A DNA stretch of 21,078 nucleotides from a virus: positions 1-21,078 of the IMG/VR virus record IMGVR_UViG_3300004807_000159. One strand, 5' to 3'. Positions 7,601 to 14,157 of the stretch are shown one piece after another (the stretch's first letter is position 1; each line of letters starts with the position of its first letter). A program made the position numbers and the translations under genes. A model generated the notes under the pieces. It saw only the letters and a program-made list of their open reading frames with translations, had not been told where the DNA came from and searched no databases.

Positions 7601-8469
7601 GAGAAACAAATAGTAACACACTACCACAATGGCAAACAAGTGTGCAAAATGATGGCACAATTTTAGGATTTAGAACCGCCGCTGTTCTTGCCTACTTAAA
7701 ATATGGCACAGGTGAACGTGTTCTGTATAAATTAAAAGATAATTTAAAAACTGATATCAAACTTGTGCCATTCACAGCAGATCGTTATATATTTGATAAT
7801 AATCTTGATGTAAACTTTGATTTGGCAACTGGAAAATATGTAGCAAAATCCTATACAACTTTTGACACAGGTTATATTCTTAGTATAACTCCAAGTGCAA
7901 CCGTATCTTATGCTGTAGATGTGCCGTTTGATCAAATTGATGGTCATACCATTAATCAAATTAATGCTATTGGTGGATTAGACGGTGATGAAAGTGGTGA
8001 TTGGGATGGTAAAACTCTAGTGTTTAGCACACAAGAAAACTACAATCCAACACTATTTCCCAATGAATATAATCAAGGTTGGAATCAAAACGGTGCTATA
8101 ATACCAGGTTATGCAGAAGTTCAAAATAATACTTCAACAATTAATAAACGCAGTGGTGTTTGGACAATAAGTGTTGTTAATAAGACAGTTTCTCTTGCTT
8201 TTACACAGCAAATCAACATAAATCAAGTTGTAGTAGTGCAGTTTGGTGCTAAAGCTGGTCAAACACTCCAATATACTGCTGCTCATATTGGAGTTGGTAA
8301 CCAAACAGTGCCAAAATATGAAAGTGTAAATATTCAAACTGTGCAATTAAAATCTCCAACAACTTTTGATAAAAAACAAACGCAATTTATTAATAACGAA
8401 GATCAATATCAATTGCCATTTACAAACGATAGCTATTTGAAATTTCCACGTCAAAATATCTTGCAATAA
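4642..8469 (+). CDS. Giant tail or fibre adhesin with YHYH-like and Ig-like domains
   Basis: A 1275-residue virion protein. Residues about 40-300 resemble a YHYH domain: DGFPIYGP (209-216), DLDEHNGRYC (271-280) and a GTYAYF strand (288-293). The signature Y-H-Y-H is replaced by Y-A-Y-F, so both histidines are lost. From about 345 to 780 there are four or so putative Ig (He_PIG/cadherin-like) repeats, recognised by endings such as LPAGLQIDSSGQVVGNP, LPYGTSLSSDGLISGP, LPPGLSLDSNTGWLTG and IPQGLTLLPDGNISGR. Trp-Asp motifs (GWD..SWD..GWD) are inserted between strands. The C-terminal third, from ACYPSVDKR, looks like a separate conserved phage module. Such proteins are normally exposed and may bind the host surface; no receptor can be inferred. 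SD GGAG lies 10 bases before the ATG. Confidence 0.75.
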   Translation: MSNYNGLATNFQLGRLINVSDSWTFLNNVPINNTVANTVNFTAVGIPYHGYGSIYTSTIALAQYFNRSWVDNSGKSLTANPTTTGQQLIGFALNGVALYPPAIDALPPFGFTTPLGFHFDQTYANGIRQNQIDNGQHWYKQDLAGGRATTSGRYFYNDYSFAPIWESGLGGRPYSSTVHGLPEIEVIPYLNDGLYHPDGHSKIIGFSLDGFPIYGPVGYINPLDNTSGTKNMSSGYGLKSSSYRSATTAYNLTTYPMGMFVEDYQYNGGGDLDEHNGRYCVTPDYPSGTYAYFCTVDNSGTPVYPYIVGNTLFQQIDVLSQETAQGYATGYPEWVTPSGNLGKIPALNYFQLDLQAVDPTGQPDGKDVNYKLIAGKLPAGLQIDSSGQVVGNPKDTYTIDGVPEAVTQDRTSTFTVRAISSSGKITDRSFTITVTGNFPPQLLTSNYSTLGEFLDGTVISIQLSSSDLNNDTLTYSLLTGSLPYGTSLSSDGLISGPLIPNYVPPNGWDNDTSSWDATGWDQTGIALTPGESYNNIAKITYFFTIQVSDGKSFDIKNYNIIVNNHAAITADNSLLTDDDANVSSDTSNYRLPILLTTSLGDYSTFTSGNYFSFKFEGIDYDNIGVGYSVVGVSGTGWDADGVAFDTSPWDQSNFYLPPGLSLDSNTGWLTGFVPPQSYVTKTYSFGIQVYSLVDNNVVSQYRIFDITILGALSLGVNWITPSNLGSINGGEVSQLYVDAVAASGRQLYYSLASGSRIPQGLTLLPDGNISGRVSFQEFSLDKGTTTFDVVNSELGIVSAPTTIDRTYKLIVNASDYSSSINGQKTFTLTVNTVTYSPYDNLYLACYPSVDKRTILNSILGNTDYFKLEDIYRPNDPYFGIQKDIKILVGYGLTPSEASAYIAAMQTRHYNKRFYFGDYHYASATDSTGNPLYDVIYVDLIEDTKTYSVVNGVTVGNVPQGSFLDKNGNRLYTNDLSLMFNDLIVAIGETNSNTLPQWQTSVQNDGTILGFRTAAVLAYLKYGTGERVLYKLKDNLKTDIKLVPFTADRYIFDNNLDVNFDLATGKYVAKSYTTFDTGYILSITPSATVSYAVDVPFDQIDGHTINQINAIGGLDGDESGDWDGKTLVFSTQENYNPTLFPNEYNQGWNQNGAIIPGYAEVQNNTSTINKRSGVWTISVVNKTVSLAFTQQININQVVVVQFGAKAGQTLQYTAAHIGVGNQTVPKYESVNIQTVQLKSPTTFDKKQTQFINNEDQYQLPFTNDSYLKFPRQNILQ

Positions 8470-8475
8470 ATATTG

Positions 8476-8483
8476 TATAAATA
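8476..8483 (+). promoter_or_regulatory. T4-type late promoter, exact consensus
   Basis: TATAAATA matches the T4 late consensus at all eight positions and lies in the 33-base gap between two virion genes. A start near 8489 would give a leader of about 14 bases carrying GGAA (8492-8495) before the ATG at 8503. A second, weaker AATAAATA overlaps the upstream stop codon at 8466-8473. Confidence 0.7.
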
Positions 8484-8502
8484 CACTTATTGGAAACATT
8501 AA

Positions 8503-9408
8503 ATGAGTAACGTAAACCCTAATAATATTAACGGTGCATATCCTGTAGCTGGCGTTGACAATGATAGTCAAGGCTTCCGTGATAATTTTACAAACATTAA
8601 AAACAATTTTGCTTACGCACAAAGTGAACTTGCTGATTTGCAAGCAAAAGCAATTGTAAAAAGTGCACTTACAGGAACAACTCTTAATAACAATATGGCT
8701 GGTACATTGCTTACAAGTGCTCAAATTCAAGATTTCCGTGAAACAGAATATGATAATGGTATCATTTCTACAAACGTTACTCTTGACCATAGTCGCGGTC
8801 ATTACCAAAGAGTGCAAACTAATGGCACTATTACTATTGCATTTACTAACTTTCCAGCTGCTGGCACTGTAGGCAGAATTCGTTTACGTTTGTATGTTAC
8901 TAATAGTTCTCATCGTATGATTTTACCAAGTGGTGTTTCTTATGGCACACAATATCTTCAAGATTATAACCAAACTAATAACAGTGTTGGTTATTCACAA
9001 AGTGGAACTGGTGTTTATTGGTATGAATTTATAAGCGATGATGGTGGTGTTACATATACTGTATTCCCACTGTCACGTGCACGTAATAACGTTGATTATT
9101 ATTATGCAAATATTGCAAACGGAACTGCTGCAAGTCCAACTGCCGTATCTATAGTTTCTAAATTAATTTTAGATAGCAACGTGGGACTGCCATTAAGCAA
9201 TGTAAGTGTAACATTTCCAAGTAACCCAATTGATGGACAAGTAATTCAACTTGCATCAAACGTCAATATCAGCAATCTATTCTTGTTAAGCGCAAATACA
9301 ATTAATGGTAATACAACTACGATTAGTAGTGGAACACACTATGGATTTACATTCGTGGGTTCTCCTCGTAATCCAACCATTAATAAGTGGTTTAAAACAC
9401 AGATTTAA
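8503..9408 (+). CDS. Fibre or baseplate-associated virion protein
   Basis: A 301-residue protein whose N-terminus (NNINGAYPVAGVDNDSQGF then RDNFTNIKNNFAYAQSEL) resembles virion proteins of marine T4-like phages and shares its plan with the protein at 2402: an IN.G motif, a D-N-D or N-D-G turn, and an amphipathic helix ending NNF. This probably attaches the protein to a common baseplate or fibre partner (inference). The rest is beta-rich with many Asn, Thr and Tyr, and has no signal or membrane segment. It follows an exact late-promoter match and is the last of the three-gene structural block. Confidence 0.72.
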   Translation: MSNVNPNNINGAYPVAGVDNDSQGFRDNFTNIKNNFAYAQSELADLQAKAIVKSALTGTTLNNNMAGTLLTSAQIQDFRETEYDNGIISTNVTLDHSRGHYQRVQTNGTITIAFTNFPAAGTVGRIRLRLYVTNSSHRMILPSGVSYGTQYLQDYNQTNNSVGYSQSGTGVYWYEFISDDGGVTYTVFPLSRARNNVDYYYANIANGTAASPTAVSIVSKLILDSNVGLPLSNVSVTFPSNPIDGQVIQLASNVNISNLFLLSANTINGNTTTISSGTHYGFTFVGSPRNPTINKWFKTQI

Positions 9409-9410
9409 TA

Positions 9411-9439
9411 TTGACTAAAAATTCATCTTACATTATATT
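9411..9439 (+). promoter_or_regulatory. Sigma70-type promoter for the mazG operon
   Basis: TTGACT (9411-9416), a 17-base spacer and TATATT (9434-9439) form a near-consensus promoter placed 2 bases after the stop of the structural block. The predicted start near 9446 leaves a leader of only about 10 bases, with GGAG at its very 5' end before the ATG at 9456. It marks a switch from late-type to host-polymerase-type control. Confidence 0.8.
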
Positions 9440-9455
9440 AGTGTAGGAGTAAATC

Positions 9456-9872
9456 ATGACAGACCTTAAACTGTATCAGGAATTTGTTAGCGCAGTAACA
9501 AGTGAACCTAGTAAGCACAATTATGCTTTTAGCGAACGTTTTGACCAATTGAGCGAATACCAAGAAGATAAAACTAAAATTAATCCAGCACTACTTCTTA
9601 CTGCTGGCATGGGTTTAAGTGCTGAAAGCGGTGAATTTAACGAAATCATCAAAAAGATGTTTTTTCAAGGCAAGCCACTTAATGCAGAAAATGTATTTCA
9701 TATGAAGCGTGAACTAGGTGATATTATGTGGTATTGGGTTAATGCTTGCACAGCACTCGGTCTTGACCCAAATGATGTAATTAATGAGAATGTTAAAAAG
9801 TTAGAGTCACGTTATCCAGGCGGTAAGTTTGATGCTTGGTATAGTGAAAATCGCAAAACTGGAGATTTATAA
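9456..9872 (+). CDS. mazG: MazG-like nucleotide pyrophosphohydrolase
   Basis: A 138-residue all-alpha NTP pyrophosphohydrolase of the MazG-like family, which cleaves NTPs or dNTPs to NMP and PPi in a Mg-dependent manner. The metal-binding residues are visible: Glu57 and Glu60 in GLSAESGEFNE, and Glu86 and Asp89 in KRELGDIMWY. The first Glu of the usual EExGE is Ala here. The C-terminal ENVKKLESRYPGGKFD is typical of phage members. It is a single-domain form, about half the length of E. coli MazG. Phage MazG has been proposed to alter (p)ppGpp or nucleotide pools; the true substrate is unknown. SD AGGAG (9445-9449) lies 6 bases before the ATG. It overlaps the next gene by 1 base. Confidence 0.88.
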   Translation: MTDLKLYQEFVSAVTSEPSKHNYAFSERFDQLSEYQEDKTKINPALLLTAGMGLSAESGEFNEIIKKMFFQGKPLNAENVFHMKRELGDIMWYWVNACTALGLDPNDVINENVKKLESRYPGGKFDAWYSENRKTGDL

Positions 9873-10108
9873 TGTTCAATCCAATGATTGAAGATTTATC
9901 AGGTAAATCATTGGACGATTTGCTAAAGACAAGCAACGATTTACATAAAAAAATTGCTTTTGTAGGTCGCATGGGTAACTCTAATATGATAAATCAATTA
10001 CGTAATACTCTTAACATTTTCCAACAAGAAATTAATAAACGTTATGCAGCAGAAGCACAGGCTGCAAAAGAAAATCCAATTTTTAAAGATAGTTTGGATA
10101 TAGGATGA
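9872..10108 (+). CDS. Small helical hypothetical protein (78 aa)
   Basis: Unknown 78-residue protein predicted to be almost all helix (LDDLLKTSNDLHKKI, INQLRNTLNIFQQEINKRYAAEAQAA), possibly a small coiled-coil or adaptor. It starts on the stop of mazG (TAATG) with GGAG at 9861-9864 and ends in a 4-base overlap with the next gene, so it is firmly part of the mazG operon. No enzymatic motif is visible. Confidence 0.65.
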   Translation: MFNPMIEDLSGKSLDDLLKTSNDLHKKIAFVGRMGNSNMINQLRNTLNIFQQEINKRYAAEAQAAKENPIFKDSLDIG

Positions 10109-10758
10109 GTGATGTAAGTTGGCAAGCAGAATTTACTGCTATAAACTGCTATAAAGATGTTCTTGAGCCTTGTAGTTATAATATTAGCATAGACTTTAAT
10201 GACCATTCAAAAGAGGAAGAAGACCCCTATACTTGTTTTGGTCGTATACGTAATTTAATTAAAGATTTATATCAAGATTCAATATTTGTATATATTGGTA
10301 ATCCACTACTTCCTACACTGCATAAAAAATTAAGTTCACGTATTATTACACTGCCTTATGCTCCAAGCAACTTTGTAATTGGTGTTGTAACATGGTATAA
10401 AATTTTAAGTATCACACAAGGTCGCGTTAGCCTTGAACATATTGCTGTTTCATGTGACAAAAGCGACGACATGACACTTCATGTTGATGAAGATATTGCA
10501 ACAAACGATGAAGTAATGAATGATTTGGCTTTTAAAAATTGGGATAGACCTGCTTGGTGGTTTAGAAACACACCAACCACTTGGGATATTCCTATTGTTA
10601 AAAATAAAGAAATCACTATGGACTATGACTATGCTGAATGGCCAGAATATTTGCAATGGGAAAAAAAACCTGTTACAATAGAAAAAAAGAAAGCAAAGAG
10701 TAATATCATTCCGCTCAAGAAATGGAAGCCAGAGGTCATCAAAGGTGATAAAAACTGA
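10105..10758 (+). CDS. Hypothetical protein (217 aa)
   Basis: I do not recognise this protein. The first 110 residues look like an alpha/beta domain, with acidic clusters (DHSKEEEDPY) and a hydrophobic strand (FVIGVVTWYKILSI). The middle is acidic, then Trp-rich (NWDRPAWWF, TTWDIP). The last 40 residues are strongly basic (KKPVTIEKKKAKS, PLKKWKPEVIKGDK), which could contact nucleic acid or be disordered. It starts on an ATGA overlap and its end overlaps the GTG of the DnaE-like gene by 14 bases. Operon position between mazG and a polymerase-like fragment hints at DNA metabolism, but that is only context. Confidence 0.65.
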   Translation: MSDVSWQAEFTAINCYKDVLEPCSYNISIDFNDHSKEEEDPYTCFGRIRNLIKDLYQDSIFVYIGNPLLPTLHKKLSSRIITLPYAPSNFVIGVVTWYKILSITQGRVSLEHIAVSCDKSDDMTLHVDEDIATNDEVMNDLAFKNWDRPAWWFRNTPTTWDIPIVKNKEITMDYDYAEWPEYLQWEKKPVTIEKKKAKSNIIPLKKWKPEVIKGDKN

Positions 10759-11260
10759 CGAATATGGTCGTAGCGTAATCAGTGATAGTGAATTAGCTGA
10801 ATTACTATACATAAATCCGCAACTTAAAATTGATGATATTGCTATCATTGATCCAGAAAAATATAATTCTGCTATCAAAAGTTTGTATATTGATTATCAA
10901 CCATTAAAAAACTTAGCAACCTTAAATGGAAGTATGCAAGAATTTCACAGACAAAATCAACAAGAATGGTTTATGCCAGATGATTACAAAGATTTAGATA
11001 TTGCTAAGTGGGTTTTAGATCAATGCACAAACCAAAACGAATTGCAACGTGCTGGTCAAGAACTTATGGTTTATGCTGAACGTAACTTATTACCACTGCT
11101 ACAATACTTAAAATATTTTGTTGACACGATGCGCAATAATAATGTAGTATGGGGTGTTGGTCGTGGTAGCAGCGTAGCCAGCTTTGTTTTATACTTAATT
11201 GGTATTCATCGCATTCACAGTTTAAAACAAAATTTAGACTTTGGTGAATTCATGCGTTAA
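10745..11260 (+). CDS. Short protein resembling the DNA polymerase III alpha palm start
   Basis: A 171-residue protein whose C-terminal half matches the first palm segment of bacterial C-family polymerases (DnaE). LQRAGQELMVYAERNL aligns with the R-L-x-x-E-L-x-V-I helix, and VVWGVGRGSSVASFVLYLIG (134-153) with the DnaE motif VGPGRGSAAGSLVAY.LGIT. IHSLKQNLDFGEFM aligns with DPLxYNLLFERFL. The protein stops where DnaE would continue into NPER..PDID, so the catalytic aspartates are absent. There is no PHP domain; residues 1-75 are unrelated. It therefore cannot be an active polymerase by itself. No continuation is seen in other frames downstream. The start is GTG, with AGAGG at 10731-10735 nine bases upstream. 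It may be a repurposed binding module (inference). Confidence 0.65.
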   Translation: MIKTDEYGRSVISDSELAELLYINPQLKIDDIAIIDPEKYNSAIKSLYIDYQPLKNLATLNGSMQEFHRQNQQEWFMPDDYKDLDIAKWVLDQCTNQNELQRAGQELMVYAERNLLPLLQYLKYFVDTMRNNNVVWGVGRGSSVASFVLYLIGIHRIHSLKQNLDFGEFMR

Positions 11261-11267
11261 ATACGCA
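11253..11267 (+). promoter_or_regulatory. Late-type promoter core in a hairpin loop
   Basis: A perfect 5-bp inverted repeat TGCGT (11253-11257) / ACGCA (11263-11267) encloses TAAAT, so GTTAAATA (11256-11263, six of eight to TATAAATA) spans the loop. It overlaps the stop codon of the DnaE-like gene. AGGAG (11269-11273) follows directly, 6 bases before the ATG at 11280; a start near 11269 would keep this SD and lose the hairpin. Confidence 0.45.
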
Positions 11268-11279
11268 CAGGAGTAATAA

Positions 11280-11696
11280 ATGCATCGCACTGCAAATGGA
11301 AGATTTTTAGACTTAAACGCTCTAAAAATTCAACAAGAAAGAACAATAGCTGTTGGTAATAGTAGACAGAATGCTCGTGGAGATATTCTTGGACCAGGAG
11401 GACAAATTGTTAAAACAAGAGATCAGATTATGACTGAATATTATAATGCACAAAAAGGTTCACCATTGGTTGATGCGCCTGTATATAATAATCAAGATGA
11501 AGCAAATGCGGCGGCTGTTGCAGATATATTTTCTGACCCTATGGACAATGGAATTGATGATATAATTAATTCACAACTAAATCCAACAACAATAAACCCA
11601 ACTTCACCACCTTCTTCCAATGGCGGTGTTGCCGATGCCGAAGCACGTAGTCAAGATTTAGCAGAACGTTTGAGAAACCAGAGACGAAGAATATGA
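11280..11696 (+). CDS. Conserved small phage protein, probably late
   Basis: A 138-residue protein with an N-terminal plan (TANGRFLDLNALKIQQERT, AVGNSRQNARGDILGPGG, TRDQIMTEYYNAQKG) that I associate with small conserved proteins of marine T4-like phages; function is not known to me. The central part is acidic, then Pro/Ser/Thr-rich (NPTTINPTSPPSSNGG), and it ends in an Arg-rich helix (AERLRNQRRRI). No membrane segment. A late-type promoter and a strong SD precede it, and it overlaps the GroES-like gene by four bases, so the two are co-transcribed. A head or assembly protein that uses the co-chaperonin is a possibility only. Confidence 0.6.
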   Translation: MHRTANGRFLDLNALKIQQERTIAVGNSRQNARGDILGPGGQIVKTRDQIMTEYYNAQKGSPLVDAPVYNNQDEANAAAVADIFSDPMDNGIDDIINSQLNPTTINPTSPPSSNGGVADAEARSQDLAERLRNQRRRI

Positions 11697-12079
11697 CAGA
11701 ACTCAACAAAGCAAAAAGTAGTTTACACCACATTTTAGGTGATTATCGTAAAATTACTCCCACAAAAAACAATGTTCTTGTAAAAGACATGGATTTTGGT
11801 GAACGCATGACACTTGGAGGCATTATCATTATTGATGATGACAAAAAAGGTCAAGGTATTCGCCCACGTTGGGCACAAGTTGTTGCTGTCGGACGACTTC
11901 AAGAAGATGTAAAGCCAGGTGAGTATATTCTTGTTGCACATGGTCGTTGGACACGTGGTCTTGATATGACAGATGAAAACGGCGAAACTACCACTGTTCG
12001 TCTTGTTGATCCAAAAGATATTCTACTTTCCAGTGACGAGCCACCAAAGGAAGATTTGACCTTTGGCGATTATATTTGA
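11693..12079 (+). CDS. GroES-like co-chaperonin (T4 gp31 role)
   Basis: A 128-residue Cpn10-fold protein. NNVLVKDMDFGERMTLGGII matches the GroES start with its mobile-loop region (the G-G-I-x-[IL] GroEL-contact pattern: LGGIIII at about 42-48). RPRWAQVVAVG and VKPGEYILVAHGRWTRG match the core barrel (RGEVLAVG, VKVGDIVIF), and VRLVDPKDIL the last strand. It is longer than host GroES (about 97 aa), with extra N- and C-terminal segments, like phage co-chaperonins such as T4 gp31. It would cap host GroEL to fold phage proteins, in T4 the capsid protein. It starts on an ATGA overlap. Its TGA stop is embedded in the TTGACA of the next promoter. Confidence 0.82.
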   Translation: MTELNKAKSSLHHILGDYRKITPTKNNVLVKDMDFGERMTLGGIIIIDDDKKGQGIRPRWAQVVAVGRLQEDVKPGEYILVAHGRWTRGLDMTDENGETTTVRLVDPKDILLSSDEPPKEDLTFGDYI

Positions 12080-12104
12080 CAGCAATCACATTTCATAGTA
12101 TAGT
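12076..12104 (+). promoter_or_regulatory. Sigma70-type promoter for clamp loader, leaderless geometry
   Basis: TTGACA (12076-12081, perfect), a 17-base spacer and TATAGT (12099-12104). The last base of the -10 is exactly 7 positions before the A of ATG 12111, so the expected transcription start is the start codon itself. The intervening bases aatatc hold no SD. The upstream TGA stop lies within the -35 element. Confidence 0.82.
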
Positions 12105-12110
12105 AATATC

Positions 12111-13040
12111 ATGATTACAAATTATCTTTGGACAGAAAAATACCGTCCACGCACGGTAAACGATTATGTTTGGCGTGATGATGCACAGCAAGCACAAGTT
12201 CGTCAGTGGGTAAATGAGAAGAATATTCCACATCTTCTATTCAGTGGCGGACCAGGAACAGGTAAAACAACGCTTGCCAAGGTTCTAATGAATGATCTTG
12301 GCGTAGAAGATTATGATATTATGCAAATCAATGCGTCAAGAGATAATGGTGTAGATTTTATCCGTGATCGCATTGAAGGATTTGTATCCACAATGCCATT
12401 TGGTGAGTTTAAGGTAGTGCTGTTGGATGAGGCAGATTATCTGTCGCCCAACGCACAAGCAGTGTTGCGTGGGCTGATGGAGACTTATAGCAGCACTGCT
12501 CGTTTTATTATGACTTGCAACTATCCTAATAAGATTATTCCAGCGTTGCATAGTCGTTGTCAAGGTTTCCACATTGAGAAACTTGACAAAACAGAATTTA
12601 CTGCGCGAACAGCAACAATCCTTGTTGAAGAAAATATACTCTTTGAACTGGATGTTTTAGATACATATGTTAGCGCACAGTATCCAGATTTGCGCAAGTG
12701 TATCAATTCACTGCAGAGTGGCAGTAGTAATGGTGTTCTACAAACTATATCACAAGGTTCACAGAACAGCAGTGATTATAGATTGCAAGCAGTTGAACTG
12801 TTCAAGTCTAAAAATATTCGTGAAGCACGTAAGCTAATTTGCAGCCAAGTTCGTCCCGATGAAATGGAAGAAGTATTTCGTTGGATGTATGATAATCTTG
12901 ATTTGTTTGCAAACAGTGATGAAGCGCAAGACCGTGCTATTATTATCATCCGCAATGGATTAGTAAATCATAGCATGGTTGCTGATGCTGAAATCAATTT
13001 AAGTGCTACATTGTGTGAATTGGCAGAACTAAATGACTAA
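12111..13040 (+). CDS. 44: Sliding clamp loader ATPase, gp44-like
   Basis: A 309-residue AAA+ clamp loader subunit of the RFC/gp44 type, which opens the sliding clamp and places it on primer-template DNA. Visible motifs: TEKYRPRTVNDYVW (8-21) typical of RFC small subunits, Walker A GGPGTGKTT (46-54), Walker B VVLLDEAD (102-109), sensor 1 MTCNYPNKI (134-142), and the SRC arginine-finger motif (148-150). The C-terminal helical domain would form the collar. Length agrees with T4 gp44 (319 aa). No Shine-Dalgarno precedes the ATG and the promoter predicts leaderless mRNA. The gene overlaps the next by 8 bases. Confidence 0.93.
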   Translation: MITNYLWTEKYRPRTVNDYVWRDDAQQAQVRQWVNEKNIPHLLFSGGPGTGKTTLAKVLMNDLGVEDYDIMQINASRDNGVDFIRDRIEGFVSTMPFGEFKVVLLDEADYLSPNAQAVLRGLMETYSSTARFIMTCNYPNKIIPALHSRCQGFHIEKLDKTEFTARTATILVEENILFELDVLDTYVSAQYPDLRKCINSLQSGSSNGVLQTISQGSQNSSDYRLQAVELFKSKNIREARKLICSQVRPDEMEEVFRWMYDNLDLFANSDEAQDRAIIIIRNGLVNHSMVADAEINLSATLCELAELND

Positions 13041-13401
13041 ATCCATTACTAAAAAAGACCCAGATTCTTTTTTAAATTGGTTTTGGAAAAATTATAACCA
13101 AAAGCTAAGAAGACGAAAGTTTACACAAAAAGAAAAAGAAATACTACGACCGATAGCTGAAATTATGGCTATAATGGATGGTAATGCTTTCTTTGGTATG
13201 ACTCGCAATGAACAAGGCGATGATACTTGGTATGAACAGTATTTGCCCGAAGCATGGGCAATATATAAAGCACAAGGAAAAGACGGCGGTTGGATTCAAG
13301 AAACAAGTTGGGCAAAAAACCTACAACATGAAAACACCGCCGTCAAAGATGCTTATGAAAATTGGCGACTACTTAAATTACTAAGCCGTAAATCTATCTA
13401 A
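13033..13401 (+). CDS. Hypothetical protein after the clamp loader (122 aa)
   Basis: A basic, Trp-rich 122-residue protein (FLNWFWKNYNQKLRRRKF, then ILRPIAEIMAIMDGNAFFGM). It overlaps the clamp loader gene by 8 bases and is certainly co-transcribed. In T4 the small clamp loader subunit gp62 occupies this position, but gp62 is longer (187 aa) and I see no specific motif in common, so I do not call it gp62. The DGNAFFGM..WYEQYLPEA region seems to be the conserved core. It ends tail-to-tail with phoH, sharing 8 bases. Confidence 0.65.
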   Translation: MTKSITKKDPDSFLNWFWKNYNQKLRRRKFTQKEKEILRPIAEIMAIMDGNAFFGMTRNEQGDDTWYEQYLPEAWAIYKAQGKDGGWIQETSWAKNLQHENTAVKDAYENWRLLKLLSRKSI

Positions 13402-14152
13402 TGTCACCATATATTCGCAATACTTCTTCTACTGCTGGATGACGTTCAATATCACCGCCAGTGAATTCAATAGTTCCTACGTGTTCACTATCACGGAAAC
13501 TATTAATAAGTTTATTAAAATCTAACAAACCATTTTCACCTTCTGTTCTATCAGTTTGACGCACGTCACCTGTAACAATAATTCGACTTCCTTCACCAAT
13601 GCGTGTAAGCAACATCTTCATTTGATTTGGCGTGGCATTTTGCATTTCATCAGCAATGATAAGTGCATTTTTAAATGTGCGACCACGCATAAAGGCAAGT
13701 GGGCAAATTTCAATAACACCATTTTCAATCATAGAAAGTGTATCACGTGGTGTATAATATTCATGAAGAACATCAAATAGTGGTTTTGTCCAAGGTTCCA
13801 TCTTTTGAACCAAATCACCTGGTAAAAAGCCATGACGTTCGCCTTCGACACCAACTGCTGGTCTAGTCATCACAATTTTATCAATAGTGCGTTCTTTAAG
13901 AAATTTAATCGCTGATTGCATTGCAAGCAGTGTTTTACCTGTTCCTGCTGGTCCACTAGCAATAATAATGCTAACATTTGGGTCCATGAGCAGTGATAGG
14001 TAATTTTCTTGGTTTAAATTTCTTGGGATGATTTCAACAATTCGTTTTTTCTGTGGTAGGAACTGGTCTATTTGTGTTACGTTGTAATAATTTTTAGATT
14101 GTGATGCGTTGTTTGGGTTCATATAGTCTTTTAATTTTTGTTTACGCTTCAT
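13394..14152 (-). CDS. phoH: PhoH-like P-loop ATPase
   Basis: A 252-residue PhoH-family ATPase, the only convincing minus-strand gene. Motifs: Walker A GPAGTGKT (67-74), the family stretch TRPAVGVEGERHGFLPGDLV (96-115), Walker B IIADEMQN (165-172) and the TGD sensor (194-196) in IIVTGDVRQTDR. It covers the C-terminal PhoH ATPase domain and ends there, close to marine phage forms. PhoH is common in marine phages; its role is not settled, and links to phosphate stress or RNA metabolism have been proposed. AGGAAG lies about 10 bases before the ATG. Opposite orientation implies separate control. Confidence 0.93.
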   Translation of the reverse strand: MKRKQKLKDYMNPNNASQSKNYYNVTQIDQFLPQKKRIVEIIPRNLNQENYLSLLMDPNVSIIIASGPAGTGKTLLAMQSAIKFLKERTIDKIVMTRPAVGVEGERHGFLPGDLVQKMEPWTKPLFDVLHEYYTPRDTLSMIENGVIEICPLAFMRGRTFKNALIIADEMQNATPNQMKMLLTRIGEGSRIIVTGDVRQTDRTEGENGLLDFNKLINSFRDSEHVGTIEFTGGDIERHPAVEEVLRIYGDIR

Positions 14153-14157
14153 GAATT

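Noticed and set aside
8347-8817. 156-codon open frame on the minus strand
   Set aside because: It spans the gap and late promoter between two well supported plus-strand virion genes, is rich in Cys, Ile and Phe as expected of antisense translation of AT-rich coding sequence, and has no SD.
10450-10878. 142-codon open frame on the minus strand
   Set aside because: Antisense to two operon genes with proper SDs; no recognisable motif.
11240-11330. Frameshift hiding the rest of a full DnaE gene
   Set aside because: No frame after 11260 continues with the expected NPER or PDID motifs; a hairpin, SD and an unrelated gene begin at once.
13033-13401. Small clamp loader subunit gp62
   Set aside because: Position after gp44 fits, but length (122 versus 187 aa) and visible sequence do not support a specific call.
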